Of a DNA stretch of 64,000 nt, positions 50,362 through 60,700 are shown piece after piece; the stretch's first letter is position 1; every line of letters begins with the position of its first letter. Under the pieces are notes generated by a model. It saw only the letters and a list, made by a program, of their open reading frames with translations. It had not been told where the DNA came from and did no database searches. Source of the DNA: UBA1563 sp041667115 (GTDB taxonomy: Bacteria; Bacteroidota; Ignavibacteria; Ignavibacteriales; Ignavibacteriaceae); the NCBI GenBank assembly GCA_041667115.1, contig JBAYFO010000009.1, forward strand, positions 17,643 to 81,642. The letters run 5' to 3'. A program made the translations under genes and the position numbers.

Positions 50362-51696
50362 ATGAAAAAACAAATCTTAGTTGCCATACTATTGGCTGTG
50401 GTAATGTTAAACTTTAACTGCAAAAAATCCCCTACAGGACCAAGCGAGTCTCTCTCCCTTAGCGTAGAAGATGTCTCCTGCACCGAGGCTTGGGTAAGAA
50501 TAACAAGCCCTGGTTACCAAACACAAAACACACTTACGCTGTACGTAAACAACGAACCCAACCAAAGCATAACGCTTGGCAATCTTGATACGGTACTTAC
50601 CGTTGAGTCTCTTTTACCAAATAAAAGTTATACGTTTAAAGCGCAGCTAACCGCCAACAACACAAAAGCCGTTAGCAACACAGCGCAAGCAACCACGCTT
50701 GATACCACCAGCCATAACGTTACCTGGCAAACATTTACGTTTGGCGAGTATAACCCCAGTGTGCTTTATGATGTTGCCGTAATAGATGAAAACAATATCT
50801 GGGCAGTTGGTGAAATATATATGAACGACTCTCTTGGTAAACCAGATTATAATGCTTACAATGCAGTGCATTGGGACGGAACAGGATGGAAATTTTTTAA
50901 ATTACAATTTTTTGACTTTTGTGGAAATACCAGTACAGGTTCTTACCCAGCAAAATCAGTTTTAGCATTTAGTCCTACAAATATAGTAATTAGTTCGGGA
51001 TCACAAATAACTTGGTTTAATGGACAGCGACAAATAAAAACCGAATGTATCCTGGCTTCAGTAAACAAAATGTGGGGTACGAGCAGTAGTGATTTGTACA
51101 TAGTAGGCAACGTTGGCAACGTAGCCCATTACGATGGAAAGAATTGGCAGAAGATTGAAAGCGGAACAGATGTAAGATTAACGGATATCTACGGTACGCC
51201 GGATGGGAAAAATATCTGGTGCTGCGGATGGGATTATAACACGAGCATAGATGTTATTTTAGAAATCAAAAATAATAAAGCGGAGATTCTCTATCACCCT
51301 ACCGAACACTATCTTCCCGCGTATGGTTTGGCTGATATTAATAGTTTATGGTCATCCGGTTCGGAATTTATATTAGCGGGAGGACTTGTCTACCGGCACT
51401 CGGTCTATAATAAGCAACAAGCAAGAGCAGAATTTATCCCTACAACTAACGGTTCGGCGTTGTTCAGACTTGGAGCCTTTGCCTGGGCGGTAAGGGGAAG
51501 TAATAAGAATAATGTTTTTATAGGGGGCGATAATGGAATGGTCTGGCACTATAACGGAAAAAGCTGGTACAAATATCCCGAATTATATAATGAAGAGTTT
51601 GATAGAAGGATATTTGGACTGCAAGTAAAGCCAAACATAGTAGCGGCGGTAGGCTGGAAAAATTCTTACGCCTGGATAATAATCGGGAAAAAATAA
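50362..51696 (+). CDS. Surface lipoprotein with fibronectin-like and beta-propeller-like regions
   Basis: A 444-residue protein. The lipoprotein signal MKKQILVAILLAVVMLNFNC places Cys at residue 20. A fibronectin-III-like segment follows (about 30-110, SLSVEDVSCTEAWVRITSPG, ... LPNKSYTFKAQLTANN). Then come repeated blades of the type W-A-V-G-E/I-Y-I-V-G-N-V-G-N-V-A-H-Y-D-G-K-N-W (about 140-440), which look like a propeller. The frame is open 26 codons upstream, but that part runs through a heptamer array, and the signal peptide fixes the start at 50362. The function is unknown. It may be cotranscribed with the metalloprotease gene 36 bases downstream. Confidence 0.78.
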   Translation: MKKQILVAILLAVVMLNFNCKKSPTGPSESLSLSVEDVSCTEAWVRITSPGYQTQNTLTLYVNNEPNQSITLGNLDTVLTVESLLPNKSYTFKAQLTANNTKAVSNTAQATTLDTTSHNVTWQTFTFGEYNPSVLYDVAVIDENNIWAVGEIYMNDSLGKPDYNAYNAVHWDGTGWKFFKLQFFDFCGNTSTGSYPAKSVLAFSPTNIVISSGSQITWFNGQRQIKTECILASVNKMWGTSSSDLYIVGNVGNVAHYDGKNWQKIESGTDVRLTDIYGTPDGKNIWCCGWDYNTSIDVILEIKNNKAEILYHPTEHYLPAYGLADINSLWSSGSEFILAGGLVYRHSVYNKQQARAEFIPTTNGSALFRLGAFAWAVRGSNKNNVFIGGDNGMVWHYNGKSWYKYPELYNEEFDRRIFGLQVKPNIVAAVGWKNSYAWIIIGKK

Positions 51697-51732
51697 ACCA
51701 AGTACTTTAATTACAATAAAGGAGAAACACAC

Positions 51733-54700
51733 ATGAAATACGTTAACATTTTTCTTTTAGGATTTATTCTTTTCTTAAGTCCTTTTTTAGAGGCTCAAAC
51801 GCCGATAAGAACGGCGGTGCATATCATCCGCGATGCAAATGGTGCTGGAATGTCTGAACAAACTGCCAGGGCGGCGATAGATACTTTAAATAAATACTAC
51901 GCTCAAGCTTTTGTAGATATGAGATTTTATATAGATCAAATGTTGATATTAAACACCAGCAGTACTACGTTTGATTATGAAGAGGTTGATTGCTCATCAA
52001 TTTCAGTTATAAATTTGGTGGAGCCTACCGTACAAAACGCGCTTAATATTTATTTTTTCCCAAGTATCAAAGCCGGGGCTAAAGGAGTTGCTTTCAGGGT
52101 ACCGGGTAGAGCATGTGTTATTAGTTACGCTTACGCTTTATCTTCCACTACCGCCCATGAAGTTGGACATTGTTTCGGATTATATCATACTAATGAAATT
52201 GAATTTGGGTTAGAAAATATTGTTAGAACTTCAACGCAAACTTGTCCAGCCAACTGGGATTTAGCAGGCGATAAGGTTGGTGACACACCGGCTCAAGCAA
52301 GTTCGGGTGGAAGCGATGCTGATAATTGCGGTTCAACTTATCCTTCAAATCCAAATCACGGCAACATGATGGACACTCAAACGGGAGACGGGGAACGAAC
52401 CTATTTTACCTATGGGCAAAAACAAAGGATGCAATATTACTTGCAGAATTATTTAAATGATTTAATATTTTGGGTAAATGTAATAGTCTCTAATAAAATA
52501 GCCGGTGATAACCAAACCGGAACTTTTCTCCATATTGATGGTCAATATGTTCCTTCGGGATTAGGAATTAATTTGCTTTATGGAAGAACGCACACAGGCA
52601 AAACAGATTCCGAAATTCTCAATTCTAATTACAAACACCATGATTGGGATGAGATTAATTCACAATTTAAATTAACAGAACCATTTAATATAAGATTGGA
52701 TAAGCCTTTTCGTGATGCAAATTTTGTTCAGATACACCCTGCGACTGTTAAAAATGTACTAACGGAAGTCTCGAACAGCGATTTAGGAAGAAAAGATATA
52801 AAAGATCCTTGGTGGGTTGATCAGAATGGAACTCAACCTAATGATTTTAGAGATTTATCCCCTTCTTCCAATATAAATATCTTCTTGATTCAAAACCCTG
52901 ATCCTAATGATGCAACTAAACCCTACTACTCCGTCAAAGCTCTACAGACACAAATAATACCCATAAACGGAATTAACACCACATTTTATTTCCAAAACTG
53001 GTCTGCAAACACAGCAACAAGCGCATCACTACAAAATGCAAACGCACTTGAGACAGGGGTAGTATTCAAAGAAGCTAATGCAACTGTAAGTGCAAACTAC
53101 AAGGGCACACAACTTTCCAATACTTCCATTGCTTTTGCCAATAACAGCCAACGTAAAATAGTAACAACAGTTAATTACGGCTATAATTTTATGACGTACG
53201 AAAGTCTGGGCAAAGTATGGCTGGAAATGAGTGACGACAATGGGCTAAACTGGAGCATTGTAAATAATGGGCTACCCTTAGGCGGTTATGATGCAAAAAG
53301 TCCTTCACTTGCCGTAATCGATGGTGTAGAAAACATGATTTTTGTTGTCTATCAACAAAAAACCTCAAATGGCAAATACCAAATAATTCTTGATAAATAT
53401 AATTACGAAGGGTTATTGGTTTATAGCTCTGTTGTTTATGTCTCAGATAATGATTACGCAACAAAAAATGCGGTGCCGGTAATAGCGGCCTCTGTTGATG
53501 CGGCAAATAGTAACACTAAAAAATTTATCTCTGTCTGGAAAGAAAATTCAACAGCAACAACAACCGGAGGTTTATATTATAGAGGAGGAATAGATTGGAC
53601 AAGCTGTATTGAGTGGAAAAGTCCTAACGCAGAAAGAATAACGTACTCAAATAATTATGCAACAACTCCCTCTATTGCAGTAGACAGGTATATTAACTAC
53701 AATAATAATTTCAATTTTCATTTAGTTTGGGAAGAAAGCGCCGCTATCAAATACATTCCTTTCTCGTTTTCTCTCTCCGGTGTAACTTTGCAATCAGCTT
53801 CCTTGGCAGTTATCTCAACAGGCAGCGGGTACGATAGCAGGAAGCCTTCCATAACGGTAATTAACAATATTCCGCATGTTACATGGTTGAGCGATTATAT
53901 TGTTGATGATGCCGCCGTGTTTTACAGAGGTAAACCGGGGACAAGTTGGGGGAGCATCTATACGTATCTAGAACAAGATGGCGTTAATAACATTTCCATT
54001 AACAACACCGAAAATAATGATTTTGCTTTTGCCTGGAGCGCGATGGGGGGATATTATAATAAAGTAGTAAAAAGTACAGCGATGGGTTCTTGTTCTGTCC
54101 TTGGTACGCATGTTCAAGATATGCAGCTCGGTAATTCAACTAATGATGACATGATGCTTATAACCTACACAAATACATCGCTTCCTTATAGTTTTGGCAA
54201 AACAAATATACCCTTTAACTATTACAACTTGAGCAAAGCAACTAATAATCTTTTTACCCAGGGACGCGGTATTTCAGTGATAAAGGGGGAGAATACAATT
54301 CACTACGCAGTAAGCTCAGTATCTGCAAATGGAGGACAAGTAGAATTTGAAAATAAAAATGATTCGTTGCTTACCGGGAGTTTACTTACGGTTCCTTTTC
54401 CGGTTAATGATAACAGCACTCTTGAATATGCGGTAAGATTTAAGACAAATGATTCTTTAAAAGCAGCCAAATCGTTAAATAATTCCGAGGGGTTATTGTT
54501 TAAGGTGGAGTTATTAGACGCGAACACAAATGTTGTTCTTGCAGTTCTTGACAATCTTACTATAACGAAACAAACCGTAAAGAAGAATGAAACAATAAAT
54601 TATTCTGTAGCTCTTGCCGGAATCGGCGAAAGAAGTGTAAGAATCCGTTTGACCGCATCCGACAGTGAACCGGAAGTAAAGACAGTGGTTTCAAGGATAT

Positions 54701-55035
54701 TTGAAAGTTCGACGGAAGGACTAGGGAAGAAAACAATAAAGCAACTGAACTACTCCTCCATTGCACAAATTAAAGACTATGCCCTTACGCAAAACTATCC
54801 AAACCCGTTCAATCCGGTAACAACAATAAATTACCAGTTACCGAAAAGCGGAAGTGTTACGTTAAAGGTATTCGATATCCTTGGCAACGAAGTGAAGACG
54901 CTTGTAAATGAGCAGAAAGAGATGGGCAGATATACTGTTCAGTTTGATGCTTCATCACTTGCAAGCGGTATGTACGTTTACCAGTTACGGGTAAATGATT
55001 ATACGTCTACCAAGAAGATGATGCTGGTTAAGTAA
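51733..55035 (+). CDS. T9SS-secreted M43-type metalloprotease
   Basis: A 1100-residue secreted protease. A signal peptide (about 1-21) is followed by a metzincin catalytic domain with H-E-V-G-H-C-F-G-L-Y-H (zinc His at 142, 146 and 152, catalytic Glu143) and a Met-turn-like G-N-M-M-D near 211. This fits the M43 cytophagalysin/pappalysin group. A long middle section contains propeller-like repeats (SPSLAVIDGVENMIFVVYQQ, KPSITVINNIPHVTWLSD). The C-terminal 85 residues (about 1016-1100) are a type A sorting domain for type IX secretion: NYPNPFNPVTTINYQL, then SGMYVYQLRV and KKMMLVK. AAGGAG precedes the ATG by seven bases. The substrate is unknown. Confidence 0.88.
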   Translation: MKYVNIFLLGFILFLSPFLEAQTPIRTAVHIIRDANGAGMSEQTARAAIDTLNKYYAQAFVDMRFYIDQMLILNTSSTTFDYEEVDCSSISVINLVEPTVQNALNIYFFPSIKAGAKGVAFRVPGRACVISYAYALSSTTAHEVGHCFGLYHTNEIEFGLENIVRTSTQTCPANWDLAGDKVGDTPAQASSGGSDADNCGSTYPSNPNHGNMMDTQTGDGERTYFTYGQKQRMQYYLQNYLNDLIFWVNVIVSNKIAGDNQTGTFLHIDGQYVPSGLGINLLYGRTHTGKTDSEILNSNYKHHDWDEINSQFKLTEPFNIRLDKPFRDANFVQIHPATVKNVLTEVSNSDLGRKDIKDPWWVDQNGTQPNDFRDLSPSSNINIFLIQNPDPNDATKPYYSVKALQTQIIPINGINTTFYFQNWSANTATSASLQNANALETGVVFKEANATVSANYKGTQLSNTSIAFANNSQRKIVTTVNYGYNFMTYESLGKVWLEMSDDNGLNWSIVNNGLPLGGYDAKSPSLAVIDGVENMIFVVYQQKTSNGKYQIILDKYNYEGLLVYSSVVYVSDNDYATKNAVPVIAASVDAANSNTKKFISVWKENSTATTTGGLYYRGGIDWTSCIEWKSPNAERITYSNNYATTPSIAVDRYINYNNNFNFHLVWEESAAIKYIPFSFSLSGVTLQSASLAVISTGSGYDSRKPSITVINNIPHVTWLSDYIVDDAAVFYRGKPGTSWGSIYTYLEQDGVNNISINNTENNDFAFAWSAMGGYYNKVVKSTAMGSCSVLGTHVQDMQLGNSTNDDMMLITYTNTSLPYSFGKTNIPFNYYNLSKATNNLFTQGRGISVIKGENTIHYAVSSVSANGGQVEFENKNDSLLTGSLLTVPFPVNDNSTLEYAVRFKTNDSLKAAKSLNNSEGLLFKVELLDANTNVVLAVLDNLTITKQTVKKNETINYSVALAGIGERSVRIRLTASDSEPEVKTVVSRIFESSTEGLGKKTIKQLNYSSIAQIKDYALTQNYPNPFNPVTTINYQLPKSGSVTLKVFDILGNEVKTLVNEQKEMGRYTVQFDASSLASGMYVYQLRVNDYTSTKKMMLVK

Positions 55036-55104
55036 AAAGTAGAAAGGGAAAAGTAAAAAGTAAAACTTCAATAAGAAGAAGTCAGAATACAGAAGTAAGA
55101 ATTA
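55036..55104. repeat. Heptamer array after the metalloprotease gene
   Basis: Units AAAAGTA, GAAAGGG, AAAAGTA, AAAAGTA and then AGAAGTC, AGAATAC, AGAAGTA, AGAATTA, all of seven bases, begin at the protease stop codon. Confidence 0.7.
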
Positions 55105-55108
55105 AAAC

Positions 55109-55157
55109 GTAGAGACTTGCCATGTTTATCCCGACGTAGTCGGGAGCAAGTCTCTAC
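55109..55157. repeat. Nested inverted repeat with GTAGAGAC ends
   Basis: Outer arms GTAGAGACTTGC (55109-55120) and its exact complement (55146-55157). An inner stem CCCGAC/GTCGGG (55130-55144) closes a GTA loop. The outer end GTAGAGAC recurs in the perfect palindrome at 55819. It could also act as a terminator for the protease transcript. Confidence 0.75.
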
Positions 55158-55245
55158 AGCCATTTGCTGCCTTTGCGGGTGTGTGGTACTCAAGAGGGTG
55201 GTCTAACTAATATCCTACCACAAAATCCAATTTATTGGAGGTTCT

Positions 55246-55716
55246 ATGGTACCTAACAAAGTAAGCGCTGTGCTGGATGAGAACACCGTTGCTGGTGTTA
55301 TGGCGGCAATAGCGGATATCAAAACAAAACTCCCTTTCCTAATTGATCTGGCAAGCGACGAACTGAAAGCCCTGCCGAGACTGGGAGGGAAAAATCTCAT
55401 CTTTACAACCAAAGCCCTGGCTCTTGTAAAGCAAGACGGCGGCTTTCTTCCAAGAGATTTTTCCGTTGAAGAAATGGAAAAAGATGTAAATCTTTTTAAT
55501 AGTCTTCAAACAATCCGTACGGAGGTAGCTAAACTTGCAGAAATGGTGGAAGATACCTACACGGAAGTTGGGAGCGAAGCCTACGCCGCAGCCCTGGTGG
55601 TTTACGCAAACGCCAGACGGAACGGTGCAAACACCGTCGGTATGGACGATTCCCTAGACGAGATGAGCAAACGGTTTTACAAGAAAAGTAAACCGGACGT
55701 GCCGCCTCAACCCTAA
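55246..55716 (+). CDS. Helical protein of unknown function
   Basis: A 156-residue cytoplasmic-looking protein, mostly helical (AGVMAAIADIKTKLPFLIDLA, IRTEVAKLAEMVEDTYTEV), with a Pro-rich end. It has no signal peptide, membrane span or Cys. I do not recognise a family. TTGGAGG four bases before the ATG is the strongest Shine-Dalgarno in this part of the window, suggesting active translation. It stands alone between two repeat-rich spaces, downstream of the metalloprotease gene and facing the sigma-54 activator gene. Confidence 0.72.
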   Translation: MVPNKVSAVLDENTVAGVMAAIADIKTKLPFLIDLASDELKALPRLGGKNLIFTTKALALVKQDGGFLPRDFSVEEMEKDVNLFNSLQTIRTEVAKLAEMVEDTYTEVGSEAYAAALVVYANARRNGANTVGMDDSLDEMSKRFYKKSKPDVPPQP

Positions 55717-55818
55717 GCCTGGTAAACCAGAAAACACAAAAACCAAATACCAATTAACAAATTGAACTTTGGTTTTTATTTGTCGTTTGGTTCGTTACGG
55801 CAATTGTGCTTTGTTTCA

Positions 55819-55848
55819 TGTAGAGACGTTGCGCGCAACGTCTCTACA
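55819..55848. repeat. Perfect 30-bp palindrome
   Basis: Arm TGTAGAGACGTTGCG followed at once by its exact reverse complement, with no loop. It shares the TGTAGAGAC end with the inverted repeat at 55109-55157, so both probably belong to one dispersed palindromic family. Confidence 0.9.
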
Positions 55849-55868
55849 ACACCAGAAAACAATTGTAG

Positions 55869-55888
55869 GGAGCGGTCGAGACCGCTCC
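55869..55888. repeat. Hairpin with 9-bp GC-rich arms
   Basis: GGAGCGGTC, two bases, GACCGCTCC. It is preceded by GTAG, similar to the start of the neighbouring palindrome. It could be a terminator or another repeat copy. Confidence 0.7.
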
Positions 55889-56030
55889 GTTTTGAATGAC
55901 CAAAACAGCAGTAAAATTTTAGAAATGATTTCATTTGTGTTTATACGGCTACAACGAAGAATTGAATTTTCCCACAAAAACATGTCCGGTTTTAGCTAAA
56001 AACCTCAAAAACAGCCTAGAAACGAAGTTA

Positions 56031-56275
56031 TTCCCGGTTTAAACCGAGAACGCTCCCGGTTCAGCCCGGCATCCACCTCGTTTCAACCGGGACCAATCCT
56101 GTTTCAACCGGCATCGATCTCATTTCAAACGAAGTCGGCTTCACTTCAACCGACACCGATGCAGTATCAACCGGCAGCGACTTCACTTCAACCGAAGTGC
56201 GCCTCATTTCTAACAGGAACGGTGCAGTTTAAAACAGCACCCGCCTCACTTTAAACAGGAGCGATGGAGTTTAAA
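56031..56275. repeat. Degenerate 21-bp tandem array, about 11-12 units
   Basis: Successive 21-base units share the core TTTCAACCG or TTTAAACAG, for example CCTGTTTCAACCGGCATCG, CTCATTTCAAACGAAGTCG, TTCACTTCAACCGACACCG, GCAGTATCAACCGGCAGCG. The left units are GC-richer than the right ones. One forward frame is open across most units and would give a 7-residue repeat (SFQPGPI, LFQPASI, SFQTKSA, SLQPTPM), but it has no start codon and ends at a TAA near the right end. Confidence 0.85.
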
Positions 56276-56337
56276 ACAGAATTGGAATTCCTTTTACAGA
56301 CTCTCCTCTTTCAAAAACTCTCTACAGCAAGTTGTAT

Positions 56338-57732
56338 TTAGCTAAAACTGTTATCATCTTTTTGCTTTATCTTCTTTAAGATTTTATGGAGAGTAGTTCT
56401 TTCAACATCAATGCTTTTTGCCGCCTGCACAATATTGCCGTCATGCTTTTTTAAAAGAGCGGTTAAGAACAATTCTTCAACACGGCGCGCGGCTTTATTT
56501 GCTGCCACTCTTCTCATGCGCAGCATATCCTCCCATGATACCGGAACTTCATTAAGCGCTTCGTTTTTCTCTTTGGTCTGCCGTAAAAATGAAAAATCAA
56601 TTTCCTGTTTATTTTGCGACAGGATAACGGCGCGCGTTACAATATTAGAAAGCTCTCTTACATTGCCCGGCCAATCATACTCTGCCAGAATTTTTAACGA
56701 GCCCTCTGTAACCGGTTTAGGTTTTATTTTAATATCAATCGCGGTACTTTCAATAAAGTGTTTTACCAGCAAAGGGATGTCGTCTTTTCTTTCCCTAAGG
56801 TTTGGAACGTTAATAGGAAGCACATCCAGCCGGTAGAAGAGATCATCTCTAAAGAGATTCTTCTCAACTAATTTTTGTAGATTTTTATTGGTTGCCGCAA
56901 TAACCCTGCAAGTGGATTTAATTTCTTTAACCCCGCCAACCCGTTGAAATTCACGCTCTTGAAGAACTCTTAAAAGAGCAACTTGCGATCTTAAATCCAG
57001 TTCGGAAATTTCATCAAGAAAAATAGTTCCGTTTCCGGCAAGTTCAAATTTACCCATCTTCCTTTCGTTAGCTCCGGTGAATGCTCCTTTTTCATGTCCG
57101 AACAATTCACTTTCAATTAAATCTTTCGGAATCGCCGCACAGTTTACTACTATAAAGGGTTCATCCTTTCTATCACTTCTTTGATGAATTTGTCTGGTTA
57201 CTAATTCTTTTCCAACACCACTTTCGCCGGTAACAAGAATAGTGCTTTCGTTTGACGCGAATAAATTTATCTGTTCTTTTAATTCTTTGATTGGCTCGCT
57301 TGCCCCGATTAAATTTCCGAATTTATTAAAAATTTCTTCTTCAACGGATTTTGTTCTAATGCGTAGGTTTCTGAGATCGAAAGCCTTTTCAATTACTAAT
57401 CGCAACTCGTTAATCTTATTCGATTTCGAGATGTATTCAAAGGCGCCCATTCTAATGGCTTTAACAGCGGTCTCAATTGAACTGTTGTCTGTAATCATTA
57501 TGATGGGCAAATTTTGATCTTCTCTTCGTATTTGTTGAATGCCGTCAAGCCCATTCTCGCCGTTCTGTAACATAAGGTCTAAGAGTACCGCGTCGGGAGG
57601 GTTCGTTTTTATTATCTTCATTCCTTCCGTAATTGATTCCGTGGTGAGACAGTCAAATTCTTTTTTCAATAAGAGTTTTGTATCATTTAAGAAATTTCTA
57701 TCGTCGTCAATAATTAAAATTTGTTTACGCAT
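56338..57732 (-). CDS. Sigma-54-dependent response regulator (NtrC family)
   Basis: A 464-residue enhancer-binding response regulator. The receiver domain (about 1-120) has D9-D10 and phospho-acceptor Asp52 in L-L-D-L-M. The AAA+ domain has Walker A G-E-S-G-V-G-K-E (about 168-175) and the sigma-54 contact loop G-A-F-T-G-A (about 215), then GTIFLDEISEL and the R-finger segment FRDDLFYRLDVLPI. The C-terminal Fis-type helix-turn-helix reads NIVQAAKSIDVERTTLHKILKK. It overlaps the stop of the upstream sensor kinase gene by one base (TAATG), so the two form a two-component system. It should activate RpoN promoters; candidate sites are at 49815-49938. Confidence 0.94.
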   Translation of the reverse strand: MRKQILIIDDDRNFLNDTKLLLKKEFDCLTTESITEGMKIIKTNPPDAVLLDLMLQNGENGLDGIQQIRREDQNLPIIMITDNSSIETAVKAIRMGAFEYISKSNKINELRLVIEKAFDLRNLRIRTKSVEEEIFNKFGNLIGASEPIKELKEQINLFASNESTILVTGESGVGKELVTRQIHQRSDRKDEPFIVVNCAAIPKDLIESELFGHEKGAFTGANERKMGKFELAGNGTIFLDEISELDLRSQVALLRVLQEREFQRVGGVKEIKSTCRVIAATNKNLQKLVEKNLFRDDLFYRLDVLPINVPNLRERKDDIPLLVKHFIESTAIDIKIKPKPVTEGSLKILAEYDWPGNVRELSNIVTRAVILSQNKQEIDFSFLRQTKEKNEALNEVPVSWEDMLRMRRVAANKAARRVEELFLTALLKKHDGNIVQAAKSIDVERTTLHKILKKIKQKDDNSFS

Positions 57733-60700
57733 TAAAATCCTTTCAATAATTCTATTGCAAAAATTGTAGAGTCGAATGGAGTGCTTTCTTTAAGATACAT
57801 ATTACCATGATATCTACTTATTTTCTTTAGACTTGAGAATAAACCGAGCCCTGTTCCGCCAAGATTTGAATACCCTTCATGGAACAACTTTTCTTTGTCT
57901 TGAACCCCAATTCCATTATCCATTATTTCAATTACTATTTTAGGAGACACTTCTTTTACGGTAATAATTATTTTTTTGTCATCTTCTTTTGCTTTGAGCG
58001 CTTTGATTGAATTTGAAATGCAATTATCCATAACAAAGGCTAACTCCTCCGCCTTTAAAACAACTTTACTAGTTTGATCTATTTCGCAGTAAAGCCTAAA
58101 ATCAATGTTCTCCTTTTTTAAGAGTGCATCATACTCGTTTTTTATTTTCTTTGTTATATCAACGGGATCAACAGAAAATTTCTGCAGTTGTAATTCCCGG
58201 ATATTGCCAAGATGTATTCTTAAGTTTTCTATATACAGGCTAAGCGTTTCATAATCCGGATTTTGGAGTGTGAGCAAAGCATTTACGTCGGTAAAGTTCT
58301 TTTCAAAGAGCGGTTTATTGATTGACTTTCCGGGAAGTAAATTTAACTTTTCCTTTATTTCCGTGATGATAGGTTTAACCGTTTCTAAGTAGGTTGCCTT
58401 ACGCTCTTCCAGCGTAGTTAGATATTCTTTGTCTTCGCTCAGTACATTAAAGTTTGAAGCTAATGTTTTAAGACTTATCAGATTGCTTGCAGCCCATTGC
58501 CCATGAGCAAAATTCAAAACCAGCGTCAGCAACTCTTCGTTTTTTTCAGTAACAGATTTTCTTGTAAAGTTCGTATTAAACCATAAACTATAAAGAAGCG
58601 GTAACGCAAGGAACGCGATATTTATTAGTAAAGGAGAAGAAGAATTAAAATAATTATCTTCAATCGAAAAGTAATTTGCCGCTAACCAATAGATAATTAA
58701 ACTTATTGAAAAAATAGAGATTTGCGCTGACCTTCTCCAATTGAGATATTTTTCTCCAAAGAGCATAACGGAGAAAGTGAGCATTATTGAAAGGATAAAA
58801 AACATAAAACTTTTTTGTACAAGAGAATTACTGAAAAAATTTGAGAAGTTTTGATAATAATTGAAAAAAGTTCCTTTCATTCCCTCAAACTCATTTACAT
58901 CTAATATCATTGGCGCGGTAATATTTTTAATGATTCTTCTGTTGCCAAGAGGGAAAAGGATTTCTACGTCAACTTTTGTCCCGGCTTTAACGCCAAAATG
59001 TACCGGAGCGGATACCTGTGATGAATAAGAAAAATTATCGCTTCCAATTTGTTTGTAGCCGATTAATTTTTTATTCGAACCTTCGCCTGTGTAAAGCCAG
59101 ATTTTGCATCCAACGGCATTTGTGTTTGATGCCATACCCCGCAGATGTATTTTAATGAAATTAGAGTCGTTGGTTGTATTTTGAAGTACAAAGTGCCTTG
59201 ACGAACTAAAGCCAAGTAAATCGAGATCGCCATCATTATCAATATCCGACGCGGCAAAGTCAACCAAGTTTGATATTATTTCTCCATGGTGCGGATCAGC
59301 GAGTTTAAATTTTATTCCTCCTTCGTTAAATAAAATATAATTTTGCATTTCTGAAGAAACAAGAGCCGAGATAAAAAGATCGATGAACCCATCATTATTA
59401 AAATCTCCGGTACAAAAATTTGTAATGTTCCCATCAAATTTATTGTTTACGTCGCTAAAAGCTGAGTCAGTTGCCGCAAAATTTGCTTTCCCATCATTTT
59501 TAAATAATTTAAGATTTTTCTGAGTAACCAGTGTTATAATATCCAGATCACCGTCGTTATCATAATCAACACAAACCGCTTTACTTTTACGCTGATTTCG
59601 TTCGTCCTCGTTATAAATAAGGCTTTTGTATTTAACCGTTTTTCCTTCGTTCAATAGGATTAAATCATTGCTGTAATTTTGTGAAATAAAAACATCAGAT
59701 AATCCGTCATTGTTTAAATCGGCGCAAATGGTTTGTTGATTCCAACCGGAGGTTAATGGTTCCCAGTCTGTAATAATTTTTTCAAATTGAAAATCACCTT
59801 TATTTCTAAAGCATAAAACTTTTCCTTTTCCGCCTCCTTCACCATAACGGATGGTTAAAAGAATATCGAGCAGGCCATCAGCATCAAAATCATTCAGGGT
59901 TAACGCTTGTTGATAACCGTACACTGCTTTAACGGGGAGAGAAAAGAGCTCATGAATCGTATACTTCCCATTTTCAAAATCCGCTGTAAAATATTTGTAA
60001 ACCGAATCTTGCCAGGTATTAAAAATAAAATCGGGCTGCGCATCATTATTCAGGTCAGTGCTCCAGAAAAATGTACCGTTTAAGCGTTCATCCAGCGAGG
60101 CAAATTCTTTTTTTTGCTCAAAGCCGGTTTCTCCATTGCTTAAATAGACAACGGGTTCATCGGGGATCTCACCCCCCGGCATCACGCAATCCAGCCAGCC
60201 GTCTTTATTGATATCATAAATGGCAAAACAATTTAGAAAACGTTTCTGATCGGTAGATGAAATGCCGTTAAAAAGATTGTTCCGTAAAATAAGCGGATTT
60301 GGAATTTCGGGAAGCAAACCAAACTGCAGAGATTTATCAATAAATAACGGATGTATTTCTTGCGAGGCATTAAAAATTTTTCCGGTGATTGTTGAAAGAC
60401 AATACCCGCCGTTTTCAAAGACAGTAAAGGATAAGATTGATGGGAACGACGACAGCTCTATGTCTTGCTCTTTATTCGTGACGTTATTAAAAACAGTGAC
60501 AATAAAATTGTGTGAGCCGCTTTTATAACCGGGGAAAAAGATATCCCCATTAGTTTTTATAAATGTTGATCCCTTCAGAACAAATATGTCATCTTTATTT
60601 GATTTTGCGTAAACGGTTCTTTTTAAATCCTCATAAAATCCGATGAACCAATTTTGATTAGAGATATTCTTTGATAACTCCGTAATTTTTAAATTGTTCA

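Larger units (their letters stand above)
55717..56337. other. Gene-free stretch of about 620 bases with palindromes and a tandem array
   Basis: No gene recognised. It lies between convergent genes and holds a perfect 30-bp palindrome (55819-55848), a second hairpin (55869-55888) and a 21-base-period array (about 56031-56275). Confidence 0.75.

Noticed and set aside
56031..56275. CRISPR array
   Set aside because: Units are 21 bases, contiguous and degenerate, with no unique spacers between conserved repeats and no cas genes.
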